Source: Salticus scenicus (taxonomy: Eukaryota; Arthropoda; Arachnida; Araneae; Salticidae). Taken from it: a DNA stretch of 64,000 nucleotides. The notes below the pieces were generated by a model. The model ran no database searches. It had not been told where the DNA came from and was given only the letters and a program-made list of their open reading frames with translations. Made by a program: the position numbers and the translations under genes. Positions 45,614 to 56,392 of the stretch are shown here, one piece after another (position 1 is the stretch's first letter; each line of letters opens with the position of its first letter). The DNA is taken from the NCBI GenBank assembly GCA_963930645.1, contig OZ005660.1, positions 197,489,427 to 197,553,426 of the forward strand, given 5' to 3'.

Positions 45614-46179
45614 AAGTTTAGTCATGGGCGTTTATTGTGGTCTAATTTTTCTTAATATGCAAAAAATGGCCGCAGAGCTATATCTCAAATCTTAGTATTT
45701 AAGTTAATATTTACTCATTATTTTCGATGTATTTTGAATTTTTGATTCCAAGTTTTAATAACGCTTTAATATTAAACTGTTTTTTGAAATATTTAAATTT
45801 TGATGATAAAAGTTTGGGCTTAAAGTATTAAATGTAAAATAATTTATATTTAATGTAAATATAGAATGACAGTGTAAATATAAAATATATAATTATAGTT
45901 AACTACTGAAGATTGAAATGAGAATCGAATAATTACTCCCATGTCACAGCAATATATTCTATTTCTTTTTAAATAAAGTTTTCCGCCATTTTATATCTTT
46001 AATTAAGATGTAAATCAATCTCAAATTAATCAGAAAAACTAGTAAACACATGAGAGCTTTCACTATACGCATAGGAAGAATAGGTTTCCACAACTTAAGT
46101 GTGATTAAAAGGAGACGCTCTCAAGTACGATATTGCAGTGAAAGGTCATTATTTACCGATTTGACACTTTTACGACCAC

Positions 46180-46299
46180 AATCTCCGCCCTTCTTCTCTT
46201 CCTAAATTTCTTCCCCTTCTGCAAGACGAAAAGTGTCACAGCCCCTCAGAAGATCTCACTTTTTCTCGGACAGATGCTGTCCGAGCCCCTACGTAAAGG
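46180..46299 (-). mobile_element. One end of a piggyBac-like element with a hairpin
   Basis: Read inward from TTAA (46300-46303) the minus strand is CCTTTACGTAGGGG, then a perfect 9-bp hairpin CTCGGACAG/CTGTCCGAG (46265-46285), then AGATCTTCTGAGGGGCTGTG as in the 41.6-kb end. The other end was not located. Confidence 0.4.
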
Positions 46300-46303
46300 T
46301 TAA

Positions 46304-47303
46304 TGTATGCAATGTTTGATACACATAAATGTACATTTTGACGTCCGAATTATAAACTATGTTTACATATTATCATTTTCACATTTTTTTTTTTAGAGTC
46401 CTAAGATTTAAAAAAAAAGAAAAATTTAAGTTACACCTTTTTATTTTTTGAATGATTGATTATTAACATGCCATCATTTGCTTTTGTTAAAAAAAAAAAA
46501 AAAAATATTTTAGATGTTTGAGATCAATTTATATATCAGTTTTTATTTTTTCAAAACTTTCTGCTGGCAGGTTGAGGGGGGGGGGGCGTCAAAATGACAT
46601 TTGTAGGGGTGAAACTACCTAATATGTTAAAACCCTGAAATCTACTTTTTGCATGCAGATGGGGGGGGGATTTAATAATGGTATATTATATATCTACCTG
46701 TAATAAATAATATTTAAAGGGTTCTTAATGCATTTTAAGGCAAACAATCAAAATGACAAATTTCCATAAAAACAAAATAATTTAACATAAAATTCAGAAG
46801 CAGCAAAAATTTTAAAAACCCTGAATTCAGGGGCAGCCTCTGAAAAGTTTCACTGTTGCATTTATTGATATTTATACTAACAATAGCAGCTTATTTACAA
46901 TATGATTGCAGCAATAAATAACAATACAATGAGAGGCGGCGGATTTGAGTTAGATTGTACCCTACACCCATTTCGATATGGCACCCTCCCCCTCCCATGT
47001 TTTGAAGTATATTATGCATTTGTAATAGTAATAATAGCAATAAATGTGATACAGCTAAAGGAGAAATATTTTTCTTAGATATATCAATCTCTAAGCAATC
47101 TTTATATAATAATCATTACATAAGTAAAAAATAAATAATCATATCTGATCATGAAAAAAATCAATTACTTTATTTGGTTTCTCCTACAAAAAAATGTTAA
47201 TAAGCAGAATTTAATTTTTTATTTAATCACTTAAGAACTGACTAACTTTCTTTTTATATTTTTATTAATCAAAATAGAAATTATTTTGATTCATAAGTAG
47301 ATG
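46304..47303. repeat. AT-rich stretch with a diverged family V copy
   Basis: A diverged family V copy covers about 46610-46810. Otherwise there is poly-A near 46490 and G runs at 46575-46586 and 46661-46668. No gene seen. Confidence 0.45.
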
Positions 47304-47421
47304 CACTGTAAAAAAATAACTATTACCAGCTGCAAGAAACTCTCTGTGATTGGAGAAAATAATTATTTTCTCCAATCAGAGAGAGTTTCTTGCAGCTGGT
47401 AATAGTTATTTTTTTACAGTG
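47304..47421. repeat. 118-bp near-perfect palindrome
   Basis: Two 59-bp arms meet with no spacer (centre between 47362 and 47363) and differ at one base pair (CTCTCTGTG against CTCTCTCTG). The outer ends read CACTGTAAAAAAATAAC. It could be a minimal fold-back MITE. No clear TSD. Confidence 0.9.
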
Positions 47422-47807
47422 TAGGTTAATTTGTTTAAAAATAGTTTCTTTACAGCTTCTTGTTCGATATTTTATATTTAAATCATTGCATACTTAATTA
47501 TTTTCAGAAAATAATTTCTCTCATCAAATCATAACATGTTTGACTCATGACAGAGAGAGCAGATCATGCTTTGAAATTTGTATTATCGACTGAAAATCTA
47601 TTCGATTGCTCTTAATGTTTGGATTTGTGTTCAAAATTAAATCATTTTTAAGAATTTAATAAGCTTAAAAAAATTGCCACACTCTACCTGGATCTAAGCA
47701 TAATCCATTGCTGGACGTTTAATCGCCATAAGAAAACAGCAGCATCCCTAGCTACATATTGCCGCTGCTTAGTCCAGAGGATCAACCGTTCAAATATAAC
47801 ACTATCT

Positions 47808-48005
47808 TTTTTTATTAATATCACACAATCAACAGATTGGGAAGAAAATCATATATAGAGAAAATTGATTTTTCCAGCTCAGTGAAAATAATGGCAGGAC
47901 CAGGAGTCGAACCCCAAATCTTTGACTTACATGGTCAAAGATCTTAGACCGTGTATGTCAAAGATCCGGGCATTATTTTCACTCAGTTGGAAAAATCGAT
48001 TTTCA
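47808..48005 (-). mobile_element. tRNA-like fold-back retroposon with 12-bp TSD
   Basis: 198 bp flanked by the perfect 12-bp direct repeat ATAACACTATCT (47796-47807 and 48006-48017). On the minus strand it ends in an A-rich tail (ATTAATAAAAAA). It contains a perfect box B (GGGGTTCGACTCC) and a tRNA-like anticodon hairpin, an 8-bp stem TCTTTGAC/GTCAAAGA with a 7-nt loop. Its outer ~35 bp on one side fold back on the middle (TGATTTTTCCAGCTCAGTGA against TCACTCAGTTGGAAAAATCG). Long variable TSD plus A-tail point to LINE-driven retroposition. Confidence 0.6.
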
Positions 48006-48050
48006 ATAACACTATCTATTCGTATATTTCAAACCACTATCTAAAAATCT

Positions 48051-49088
48051 GGTGTGAAACAACCACACGACTTCCATTACCCGTTATTACATGTATTATA
48101 TGCATTTTTGAGAGATAATGTGATCAGAAAACATAAAAGTGACCAAAAAAGAAAATCGTTAGAGCCGTTTTTGAGATACCAACTTTCACAAAAAATCAAT
48201 TATTGACCGGAAAACAATAATTACATACAAAAGCATATTTAAAAGTGAGTTAAAACGGCGAGTTTGAAAAAAAACCGTACAACCGTTTTTAAAGGAACGC
48301 CTTTGCGAGGCCTGAAATTGAGCTATATGTACAGGACGCCTATCAATTTTCATGAACTAACCAACTATATCATTCGAAAGGATATCTGATAGAGTGTTTA
48401 TATAGCAAATTTGAAGAAAATCGTTAGAGCCGTTTTTCAGATACGGACTTACGGTCCCACTTCCGGTTTCCGATGTCCCATTTCCGGTTAAACTCAATTA
48501 TTGACAGGAAAACAATAATTACATACAAAAGCATATTTAAAATTGAGTTATAATGGCGAGTTTGAAAAAAATCCGTACAACCGTTTTTAAAGGAACGCCC
48601 TTGGGAGGCCTGAAATTGAGCTATTTATACAGGACGCCTATCAATTTTCTTGAACTAACCAACTATATCATTCGAAAGGACATCTAATAGAGTGTTTATA
48701 TAGCAAGTTTGAAGAAAATCGTTAGAGCCGGTTTTGAGATACGGACTTACGGTCCAACTTCCGGTTTCCGATGTCCCACTTCCGGTTTCCGATGTCCCAC
48801 TTCCGGTTTTTCAATTTTCACCAAAATTTGGAAATTTCATCTGTAAGCCAGACCTATTTGAATTCTAAAGTTTCGTAGCTCTATCTTTATTAGTTTCTGA
48901 GCTATAATAGCCAGAAGATTCTCCACATACATACACACACACATACATACACACTGACCAATTGCCAAAAACCACTTTTTTGGACTCAGGGGACCTTAAA
49001 ACGTGTAAATCAGGTGAAAACCCGATATCGAATTTTCAGACCGAATACAATACTTCCATTACCTACGGTAGTAGGGTAATGGAAGTAA
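48051..49088 (+). repeat. Hairpin-tailed repeat family Y, full copy
   Basis: A small 5' hairpin (GTGTG, then CACAC, 48052-48068) is followed by the 5' motif ACTTCCATTACC (48070-48081). The interior has a tandem repeat of 298-bp period (starts 48197 and 48495) and a 21-bp repeat based on CACTTCCGGTTTCCGATGTC near 48750-48815. An (ACAT)n/(AC)n tract follows (48925-48955), then GACCTTAAAACGTGTAAATC. The terminal hairpin is ACTTCCATTACC (49052-49063) with GGTAATGGAAGT (49075-49086), a perfect 12-bp stem whose left arm is identical to the 5' motif. No coding frame. Confidence 0.7.
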
Positions 49089-49394
49089 AAATCTGTAACG
49101 TGTTAAACAGGGATTGATAAAGTGTTTTATAATTGGCAAAAAATAAAAACAATTAATTAAAAATGTTTCTCATTCCTATTAAATACTGATTGTCCTTCAA
49201 ATTTAACTGCCACTACTGTTCAAATTTTAATTATCTTTAAAACTTAGGCGCCCCTAGGCACTGGCCTAAGCCAAAATCTGTCGCTAAAATCAATATTAAA
49301 AAAAATAAACTAGCTTTTAATAAACAGCTTATTCTTAATAAAATTTGAATTTTCTCTTTTTTTTAATACATTTCATTAGCTTTTCTTTTAATCT

Positions 49395-49560
49395 TAAAAT
49401 AATAAAAAATACACCAGAGAACTGTTGAAAAGTAATAAGTGAAAAACTGAATAAACACTATAAACTGCAAAAAACCCAAAACAATTAAGTTGGCACGAGT
49501 GCCGCAAACAAAGCGATGATGCACAATTTATAGTGTTTTATTCAAAGTTTTTTGCTTGAT
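49395..49560. repeat. Fold-back repeat, copy 2
   Basis: GAATAAACACTATAAACTGC pairs with ATTTATAGTGTTTTATTC across an ~80-nt centre. Same family as 31955-32160 (shared AAAAGTAATAAGT and GAATAA segments). Confidence 0.55.
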
Positions 49561-50042
49561 AGCTTTTAAGATTGATTTCTAAACCTAATATCTTTAATCT
49601 TTTATATTCTGGTTTTCCTAAAACATTTAATAACCGTTTATGAGTTTTAAATGTTCTTGTTACTGAGCAAATAAAGTGAAAATAAAAAGCTTAAGTACTT
49701 TTTTGTTTGAATAAAATATCTTAAAACTGTATTTTATTGAAAATATCCCCTCTTCCTACAAAGAAAAAAGAATATGGGGAATAAAGTTAAATATATGCTT
49801 TTTGAGAACAATGAATGAGTTATATATTTCACATGCAAGGTTTAAACGTGTTTTTTATTATATCTAAAAGAGAAAGGGATATTCTCACTTATTTTCTAAA
49901 TGTTAGTTTCATAAGGATATTTCTGTTATCCAAGAATATTTTCATCTCACGTATTTAATATTTTAAATATATATACATAATAATTATTTTGGCATAATAA
50001 TTATTTACGTGGTAAAAAAAATTATATAATTTAGGCTTACTA

Positions 50043-50074
<32 letters not shown>

Positions 50075-51112
50075 GGGTACTTTTTTCATAACGATACTAT
50101 AGGGCTGTTATAAAAAAATGTACTGTCAAGGTACTAGTACTAATATGATAAAGCTATTATGAAAATTTTTAGTAATCCCATGGGGATGATGAAAAAGAGA
50201 AGTATACAAAAACTATTTTTCTTTTATTAAGAATATGACATAACAGATTTAAGTTATTAATGTTACTGAAGACTAAACATTAGCTCATTAAAAATATATT
50301 CTTAATAGTGTGTATAACATTAAAATCATCTAAATTATTAATAAATATCAATTTTGTAATGATTTAAAACTTTTCAATAATAATGCTTGCACACATAAGC
50401 ATATATGATTGCGTTTGCAAACTTGAAAAAGAAAAGAATGTGAAAAGCTTACTAATTTATAGTTATTAATGAAGTACACATTTGACAGCAGAATAATTTA
50501 TTATATTTTTGTAGATTTAATGTTGATAAAGATTTACGATCCGTTACGGTAGTTTTGGTTTTCAATACGGGTAAAATATAAAGTTTTAATACACAGTAAA
50601 CAAGACATGATAAACTATGTAACGAGACAGAAAGACAAAGTGAGTATAAACTTAAAACTAATTTTAATTGAACAGAAAGTAATTACGGAAATTGTACCTG
50701 AGGGGGAAAAACTGACAGTAAATTCTAATTTTAATTACATGTATAAAAAAAGATAATTTAAAATACACATGGGTACATAAATAAAATATGTACAGCTTTC
50801 TAAAGACAATTTATTAAAAAAGGAATGTTAATCTTAAGTGCAATTTTTTTCATCGTCTTTAACTGACACTCGATAAATTTCATAAAAATGTATTTGATAA
50901 AGATTTAAATATTAACAATAACCGTTCATTGCTTTTTTATTTGTACAAGGATCAATATAGTCCAAGATTATTAATGCGACAAACACAGGTAGCATTATTC
51001 TGGGCTATCGAAGAAAAAACATGGCTGAAAATTAGTAAACAAATAGACTGCCGGATACAAGAATCATTCAAATAAAGAATCATTCTTAAAAATTCTCCGG
51101 CAGTCTCACTGC
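49561..51112. other. AT-rich stretch, no gene seen
   Basis: Contains a poly-A followed directly by an 11-base G run near 50041-50077. No coding or element ends recognised. Confidence 0.55.
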
Positions 51113-51170
51113 GCAAGCTCAGTCAGACTGCCGTAACAATAATATTGTTACGGATGCCGTAGCAATAGCC
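51113..51170 (-). repeat. Repeat with perfect 23-nt palindrome
   Basis: The palindrome (51131-51153) has two 11-base arms, CCGTAACAATA and its complement, around one central base. The surrounding TGCCGTAGCAATAG matches, in reverse, the block at 33476-33572. Confidence 0.65.
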
Positions 51171-51224
51171 ACAGCCTTAAATATAATACTGTATTAATAA
51201 CATATATCAGGGCCTGAAATGCAT

Positions 51225-51714
51225 TTACATGAATTTCCAAGTACTGTTCCGCTGTATTCTGTTTCTTTTGTGTAGTCCTGTAAACGTACGGTGAATAATT
51301 TTCATACCATATTCTATGTGAAATATGTTTTTATGGCTACCTAATATATATATTCATTTCATTTGGTTTACTGCAGCTTATAGATTTTAAACTCTACTTA
51401 TCTTAAATTTCGCCCATAGACGTAATGTGTTTGAATTTTGTTGGATGTCCATGTACACGAATCATTAGCTTTATGTCAACAAAAAGTTTAATGTAGCATT
51501 CCCTGTATAATACAGATTTAGAATACCGTGTTTGAACTTCTTTTTACAATTTGTTCTTGAGATATGCTGATAATAGGCACACAGACCAACTGCTAAAAGC
51601 ATCTTTTTCGAATTAAGGGGACCTTGAAATGTGTAAATATAACAAACATTTAATTTTTAAAAATTTGTCGAAAAATAATATTGTCTCTATTATATATATG
51701 AGTAAGAGGAAGTT
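51225..51714 (+). repeat. Hairpin-tailed dispersed repeat (copy Z2)
   Basis: Shares a body with 16990-17434 (TTTCATTTGGTTTACTGCAG, TTGTTCTTGAGATATGCTGA) and has GGACCTTGAAATGTGTAAAT before a decayed terminal hairpin (about 51680-51713). Less well preserved than Z1. Confidence 0.55.
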
Positions 51715-51898
51715 AAAAAAAAAAAAAAAAAATGGAAATTCAGAAATATCTATTGTATTTTAAATTTATTCTACATTTACAAATCTTTGCATGTACTTCA
51801 TTGCTTACAATCTTTAACCATTAAAAAACGGGGTGTGAATTCCTAACAAACTGCTCTCTATACGGTAAAATCCAAGCGATTTTCACCCCCTTACTTAA

Positions 51899-52418
51899 CC
51901 CTTTATCTACTGCATTATGATGCAGACAAAAATTGTGTTTGAAACATATATTTTTGGTTACTAAAGTGCATTATTTAAAGATATATTTGTTAAAAATTAT
52001 GCATATCACCTCATCATAATAATTAATGAAAATTTTGTGAGGTCGTACTTTAGTGTACCACTGGTACATATAGGTCGAAAAAATTATTTCGTCATGAAAA
52101 AAGTGTAGAGAAATATTTACTCTTTATGTTCCTCATATTTTTTCTAAGATTAGTGGGATATTCTTGAAATAATATAGGAATTAATTATAACACACATGAA
52201 GATTGTGAAAAATATCAAGCAAAAACAGCAAGTGCACTCCATAAAATCCCTTATGAAACAAAAATGGCTATATGTATCGTCTAATACTTTGTAGTGAGAT
52301 TAAAAGGAGGTATATCTGTTCCCTTCTTATAAATATCTTTGACATTTCTTCTATAAATTCGAGTGTATACTATTTTTTAAAGTGATGGTACTTTAAAGTA
52401 CCGTCAGTAGATAAAGGG
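51899..52418. mobile_element. piggyBac-like MITE
   Basis: 520 bp. The left end CCCTTTATCTACTG and inverted right end CCCTTTATCTACTG are identical over 14 bp and are flanked by TTAA at 51895-51898 and 52419-52422. TTAA duplication plus CCC ends is the piggyBac signature. Each end has an adjacent palindrome: CTGCAT/ATGCAG on the left and GGTACTTTAAAGTACC on the right. No transposase; likely mobilised in trans. Confidence 0.85.
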
Positions 52419-52434
52419 TTAATGAGCAGTCTCT

Positions 52435-52620
52435 ATGGGTGGCGCACCTGGAACTCATTTTCGAATAGTGATGACCAAAAGAGGGAATTTATTTTCCCCG
52501 TGTAGAAATGAAAGGAAAAGAATTCACATGTCAGAAGCAACAGATTTCTTGTTTATAAATAATCTTTCACTTATAGTTGATGGAGATAAGTACATTCTTG
52601 AACGAAGTTACTCTCGTTAA
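52435..52620 (+). other. Short unassigned open frame beside the piggyBac-like MITE
   Basis: A 61-codon frame from ATG 52435 starts 13 bp after the TTAA and reads MGGAPGTHFRIVMTKRG at its start. Base composition is less AT-rich than the surroundings. I recognise no domain, and there is no visible promoter, splice context or second exon. It could be an exon, a transposon relic or chance. Confidence 0.2.
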
Positions 52621-53054
52621 AATTAAATGATAACGTTTATCAATAATCAAGTTGTCTTTTTTGAAAAATTTTGGATATTTCTTTTCATTAGTATAGCAAT
52701 TAATGGTTTATTTTACATAAAATACAGAATGACATAAATAAACTCATAATTATAAATAAATGTACTGCTAATTACCTGAGCCAGATGAAGAAAAAATATT
52801 TATTATTGCTTTTGAATATCAAAGGTTATGGAAAATTAAATAATTCAAAAATAATATTAAAAATGTATATTTTCTTTTAACGAGGGGGATTCAAGTTTTC
52901 TATAAAAGAAATATCACATGAAAAATCCGCATATTTTAATTTAAAAGGAATGGAACTAGATGAAAGTTTTATTTATGAAATGTTTTATTCATTCCTTAAA
53001 TTATTGAATATAAATTGAATATATGTAGATACATAACTAAACTATAAAAATGAC

Positions 53055-53105
<51 letters not shown>

Positions 53106-54959
53106 GAAAGAAAGAAAAGAAAAAAAAAAGGAATTAAAACTAAAATTATTTATAAGTTCATTTTGTACGCACCTTTTGTACGTACGTTTTTAGAAGCATT
53201 TTTTTTTTTTTTTTTTCAGATATGCTGAAAATTATTATTTTTATTATTCAAGTCTTATTTATCCATTTTAATATAATATATCGTTTAAATATTGAAAAAA
53301 GATTCAATTTAATTTATTATTATTATTATTATTATTATTGTTGTTGTTATTTACAAACGCATCGCAGTTTTTAACAATTAAAAATTTCTTAAACTATCAA
53401 CAAGCGAAAAAAAAGAATTTATTTTATTATTTATTTTATTTATATATTTATTTATTTTTAAGAAATATGTTTAATTCGTTTGAAAAAAAAATGCTTTATT
53501 CCGTCGAGGGCACGCATACTAAAAATATCAAAACTTTATAGTATGAAATATTAAAAGAGAAGAAATAAAAAAACTAAAATATTGCTAGCGCAATTAAGAC
53601 CGAGAATCATATCAAATGTTCATCATCGCACGACATGATTTTCCCTCTTTTTATCCGTATATGATATACTATCATCCCTACACATCTCCCTTTCGCCGGT
53701 AATTAATAAGACACCCACGGAGAAAACCGATTACTGCACATCATGCTTTAGGGGAGAAAATGCCTGGGAAGACGGCAGTACCAACCCCGTATTCTTAAAT
53801 ACTTTTTTACTTGGGATTACAATCGGCCATAAATTAGTATTTAATAAATTGAATAGTTAAACTATGGAAGCATTTTGATTATTTTGTTGTTTTTTTTAGA
53901 AATTCAATAATAATAAAAAAATATCAAAGCAATAATAAGAATCTTAATATTATTATTATTATTATTATTATTATTTTAATTTAGATGCTTACAGACATGT
54001 AAAAGTTGAAAAAAAGAACAGAAAAAAAAAAAAAAAAACACGTGATGATATTGAGGCATCACAGTGCATAATTTCCTGCTTTCCTCCAGTACCTAAAAAG
54101 TAATCAAGAGTAGCAGAGAATTGCCATTAATTTTTTACAATCCTTATATACAGAAAACTGAATTGAGAACAGAAGTTGATTTTCTTTCAGCACATAATTA
54201 AAATATTTTTTGTGTATTTAATTATTTTTATATTACGTTTAAAAAAAATTAACATAAAAAAGCGATGGTATGTTTTTTTAAGAATCAAATGTGTTACATT
54301 CTACATTGTAAATAAAGTTTGTATTATGTGTTTTATTTTATTGAACATTCTGCATAGCTATATTTTACACAACAACTTTAAATAGGTAAGATATTTTTGT
54401 ACCAAACTTCTTCAGCAATAAGTATCTTTGAATCAATATCTTCCAATCTGTAAGTTATTAAATCTGTAATTTAAATTTTTTAATTACTTTAGCTGTGATT
54501 TTTATTTCATAAGTGATTTTATTATTTTATTTCTTTCGTTATTTATTTTTCAGTTATTTTGATCACGATCTTTTAAGTGAAAAGCAAATAGAGTGAGTGT
54601 GAATGCACCAGTAATGGACATCATGTAATGATTTTAATAAAAAAATAACGGCTTAAATTATTTATCTAAATGTTAATTCTTGGATGATTTTAATGTTTTC
54701 ATTTGTTTAATACTTAAACTATTAGCAATTTTAACCGAATTCATAAAGAAGAAAATGATGTTTTTCAATAAAAATTGTATTGTTTAACAGTAAGAGCTCA
54801 GAGCAGATTTAATTACTGTGTATATTTATTTTCGAATGAAAATTGTATTTCTTTTTCTTTTGTTACTGTATTTAGCTGCTAGTTTTGAGTAGTCTGCTAA
54901 GATTCTTCCTCATTTTTATGTACTATATATTTCACTTCAGTTGTATTAAAAGCTGAATA
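52621..54959. other. AT-rich stretch, no gene seen
   Basis: Contains a long A/AAAGA tract (53055-53130), poly-T (53199-53216), (TTA)n at 53317-53337 and 53948-53975, and a GC-richer patch at 53580-53825 that I cannot assign. Confidence 0.55.
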
Positions 54960-54961
54960 TA

Positions 54962-56387
54962 CACCGATGGAAAAAAAATCCCAACACCAAGAAAAAATTA
55001 TTGTACAGTAATGAAATTTTAGCAATACATTTGTCTAGGTAACATATTTAATTGATTAAAGTTTCAAGATCACAGGTAGAGCCATTGGCGAGAAGAGCCA
55101 TTTCAAATGTGAAATGTTGGTACATTAGTAACCGGTGTAACCGCCAGAATTTTGAATGCAAGCATGCAAAAGTGCATGCATTGTGTCGTACAGGTGTCGG
55201 ATATCAGTTTGTGGGATGGAGTTCCATGCCTGTTGCACTTGGGCGGTCATTGCAGGGACGGTTAATGCTGGTTGTGGATGACGCTGGAGTTGTCGTCCAA
55301 TGATGTCTCATACGTGCTCCATTGGAAAAAGATCTGTGATCTAGCAGGCCAAAGCAACATGTCGACACTGTGTAGAGCATGTTGTGTTACAACAGCGGTA
55401 TGAGGGCGAGCGTTATCCTGTTGGAAAACACCCCCTTGAATGCTGTTCATGAATGGCAGCACAACAGGTTCTATCACCAGACTGACGTACAAATTTGCAG
55501 TCAGGGTGCGTGGGATAACCACGAGAGTGCTCCTGCTGTCATACGAAATTGCTCCCCAAACCATAACTCCAGGAGTAGGTCCTGTGTGTCTAGGCCGCAG
55601 ACAGGTCGCTAGCAGGCGTTCACCTGGTCTCCTTCTAAGCAACACACGGCTATCACTGCGACCAAGGCAGAACCGGCTTTCATCAGAAAACACAACAGAT
55701 CTCCACTCCGTCCTCCAATGAGCTCTAGCTTGACACCACTCACGTCGCAAACGGCAGTGGTTTGGAGTCAGTGGAATGCACGCTACAGTGCGTCTGGCTC
55801 GGAGCTGTCCTTGAAGTAACCGATTTGTAACAGTTCGTTGTGTCACTGTGGTGCCAACTGCAGCTCGAATTTCAGCTGCAGACGCAGTACGATTAGCCAC
55901 AGCCATACGCCGAACACGGCGGTCTTCCCTCTCATTAGTGCCACGTGGCCGCCCGAAACCCGGTCTTCTTGAGGCAGTACCTTCCCTTGATCACTGCTGC
56001 CAACACTCATGCACAATGGATACATTCCTGCCAAGTCTTTCTGCAATATCACGGAAAGAAAACCCACCTTCTCGTAGCCCTACTACACCACCTCGTTCAA
56101 ACTCAGTGAGCTGTTGATAATGGCTTCTTCGTCTTCTTAGAGGCATCCTTGACTAACATTAACCCACTACGTCAAATCTCAACTGTAAATAACGATCACG
56201 AACTTTACAGCGCTTATTTAAAGCAAACCTCATTTGCATGTTCATAGTGTCGGTACTAGCGCCACACTTATGCGCGTAGCTCGAAATTTGAATCGACGTC
56301 ATCTTTCAGATGTATAAACACGCCTACCAAATTTCGTTTATCTAGCACAGCTCCTTCCTGGTGTTGGGATTTTTTTTTCCATCAGTG
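54962..56387 (-). mobile_element. Tc1-like transposon, copy 2 (inactive)
   Basis: 1426 bp, same family as 25866-27292 but inverted relative to it. The terminal inverted repeats (CACCGATGG and CACTGATGG ends, then poly-A and TCCCAACACCA) are intact. TA precedes the left end (54960-54961); at the right end TA is displaced by an extra TG. Confidence 0.92.
55125..56146 (-). pseudogene. Tc1-like transposase, copy 2 (stops and frameshift)
   Basis: ATG at 56146, terminal TAA at 55127-55125, 1022 bp. Codon 52 is TGA (55993-55991) where copy 1 has TGG. A 1-bp deletion lies near 55335-55345, just before the region that encodes the last catalytic residue. A second Trp codon after it reads TGA. The arginine codons that are stops in copy 1 are intact here, so the two copies decayed independently. 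The first Asp (VVFSDESRF) and second Asp (QQDNARPHT) are in one 214-codon frame (55262-55906); the Glu is out of frame. Confidence 0.92.
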
Positions 56388-56392
56388 TGTAT

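Noticed and set aside
52435..52620. Small protein-coding gene
   Set aside because: Open for 61 codons with no recognisable domain or gene context; too weak to call a CDS.
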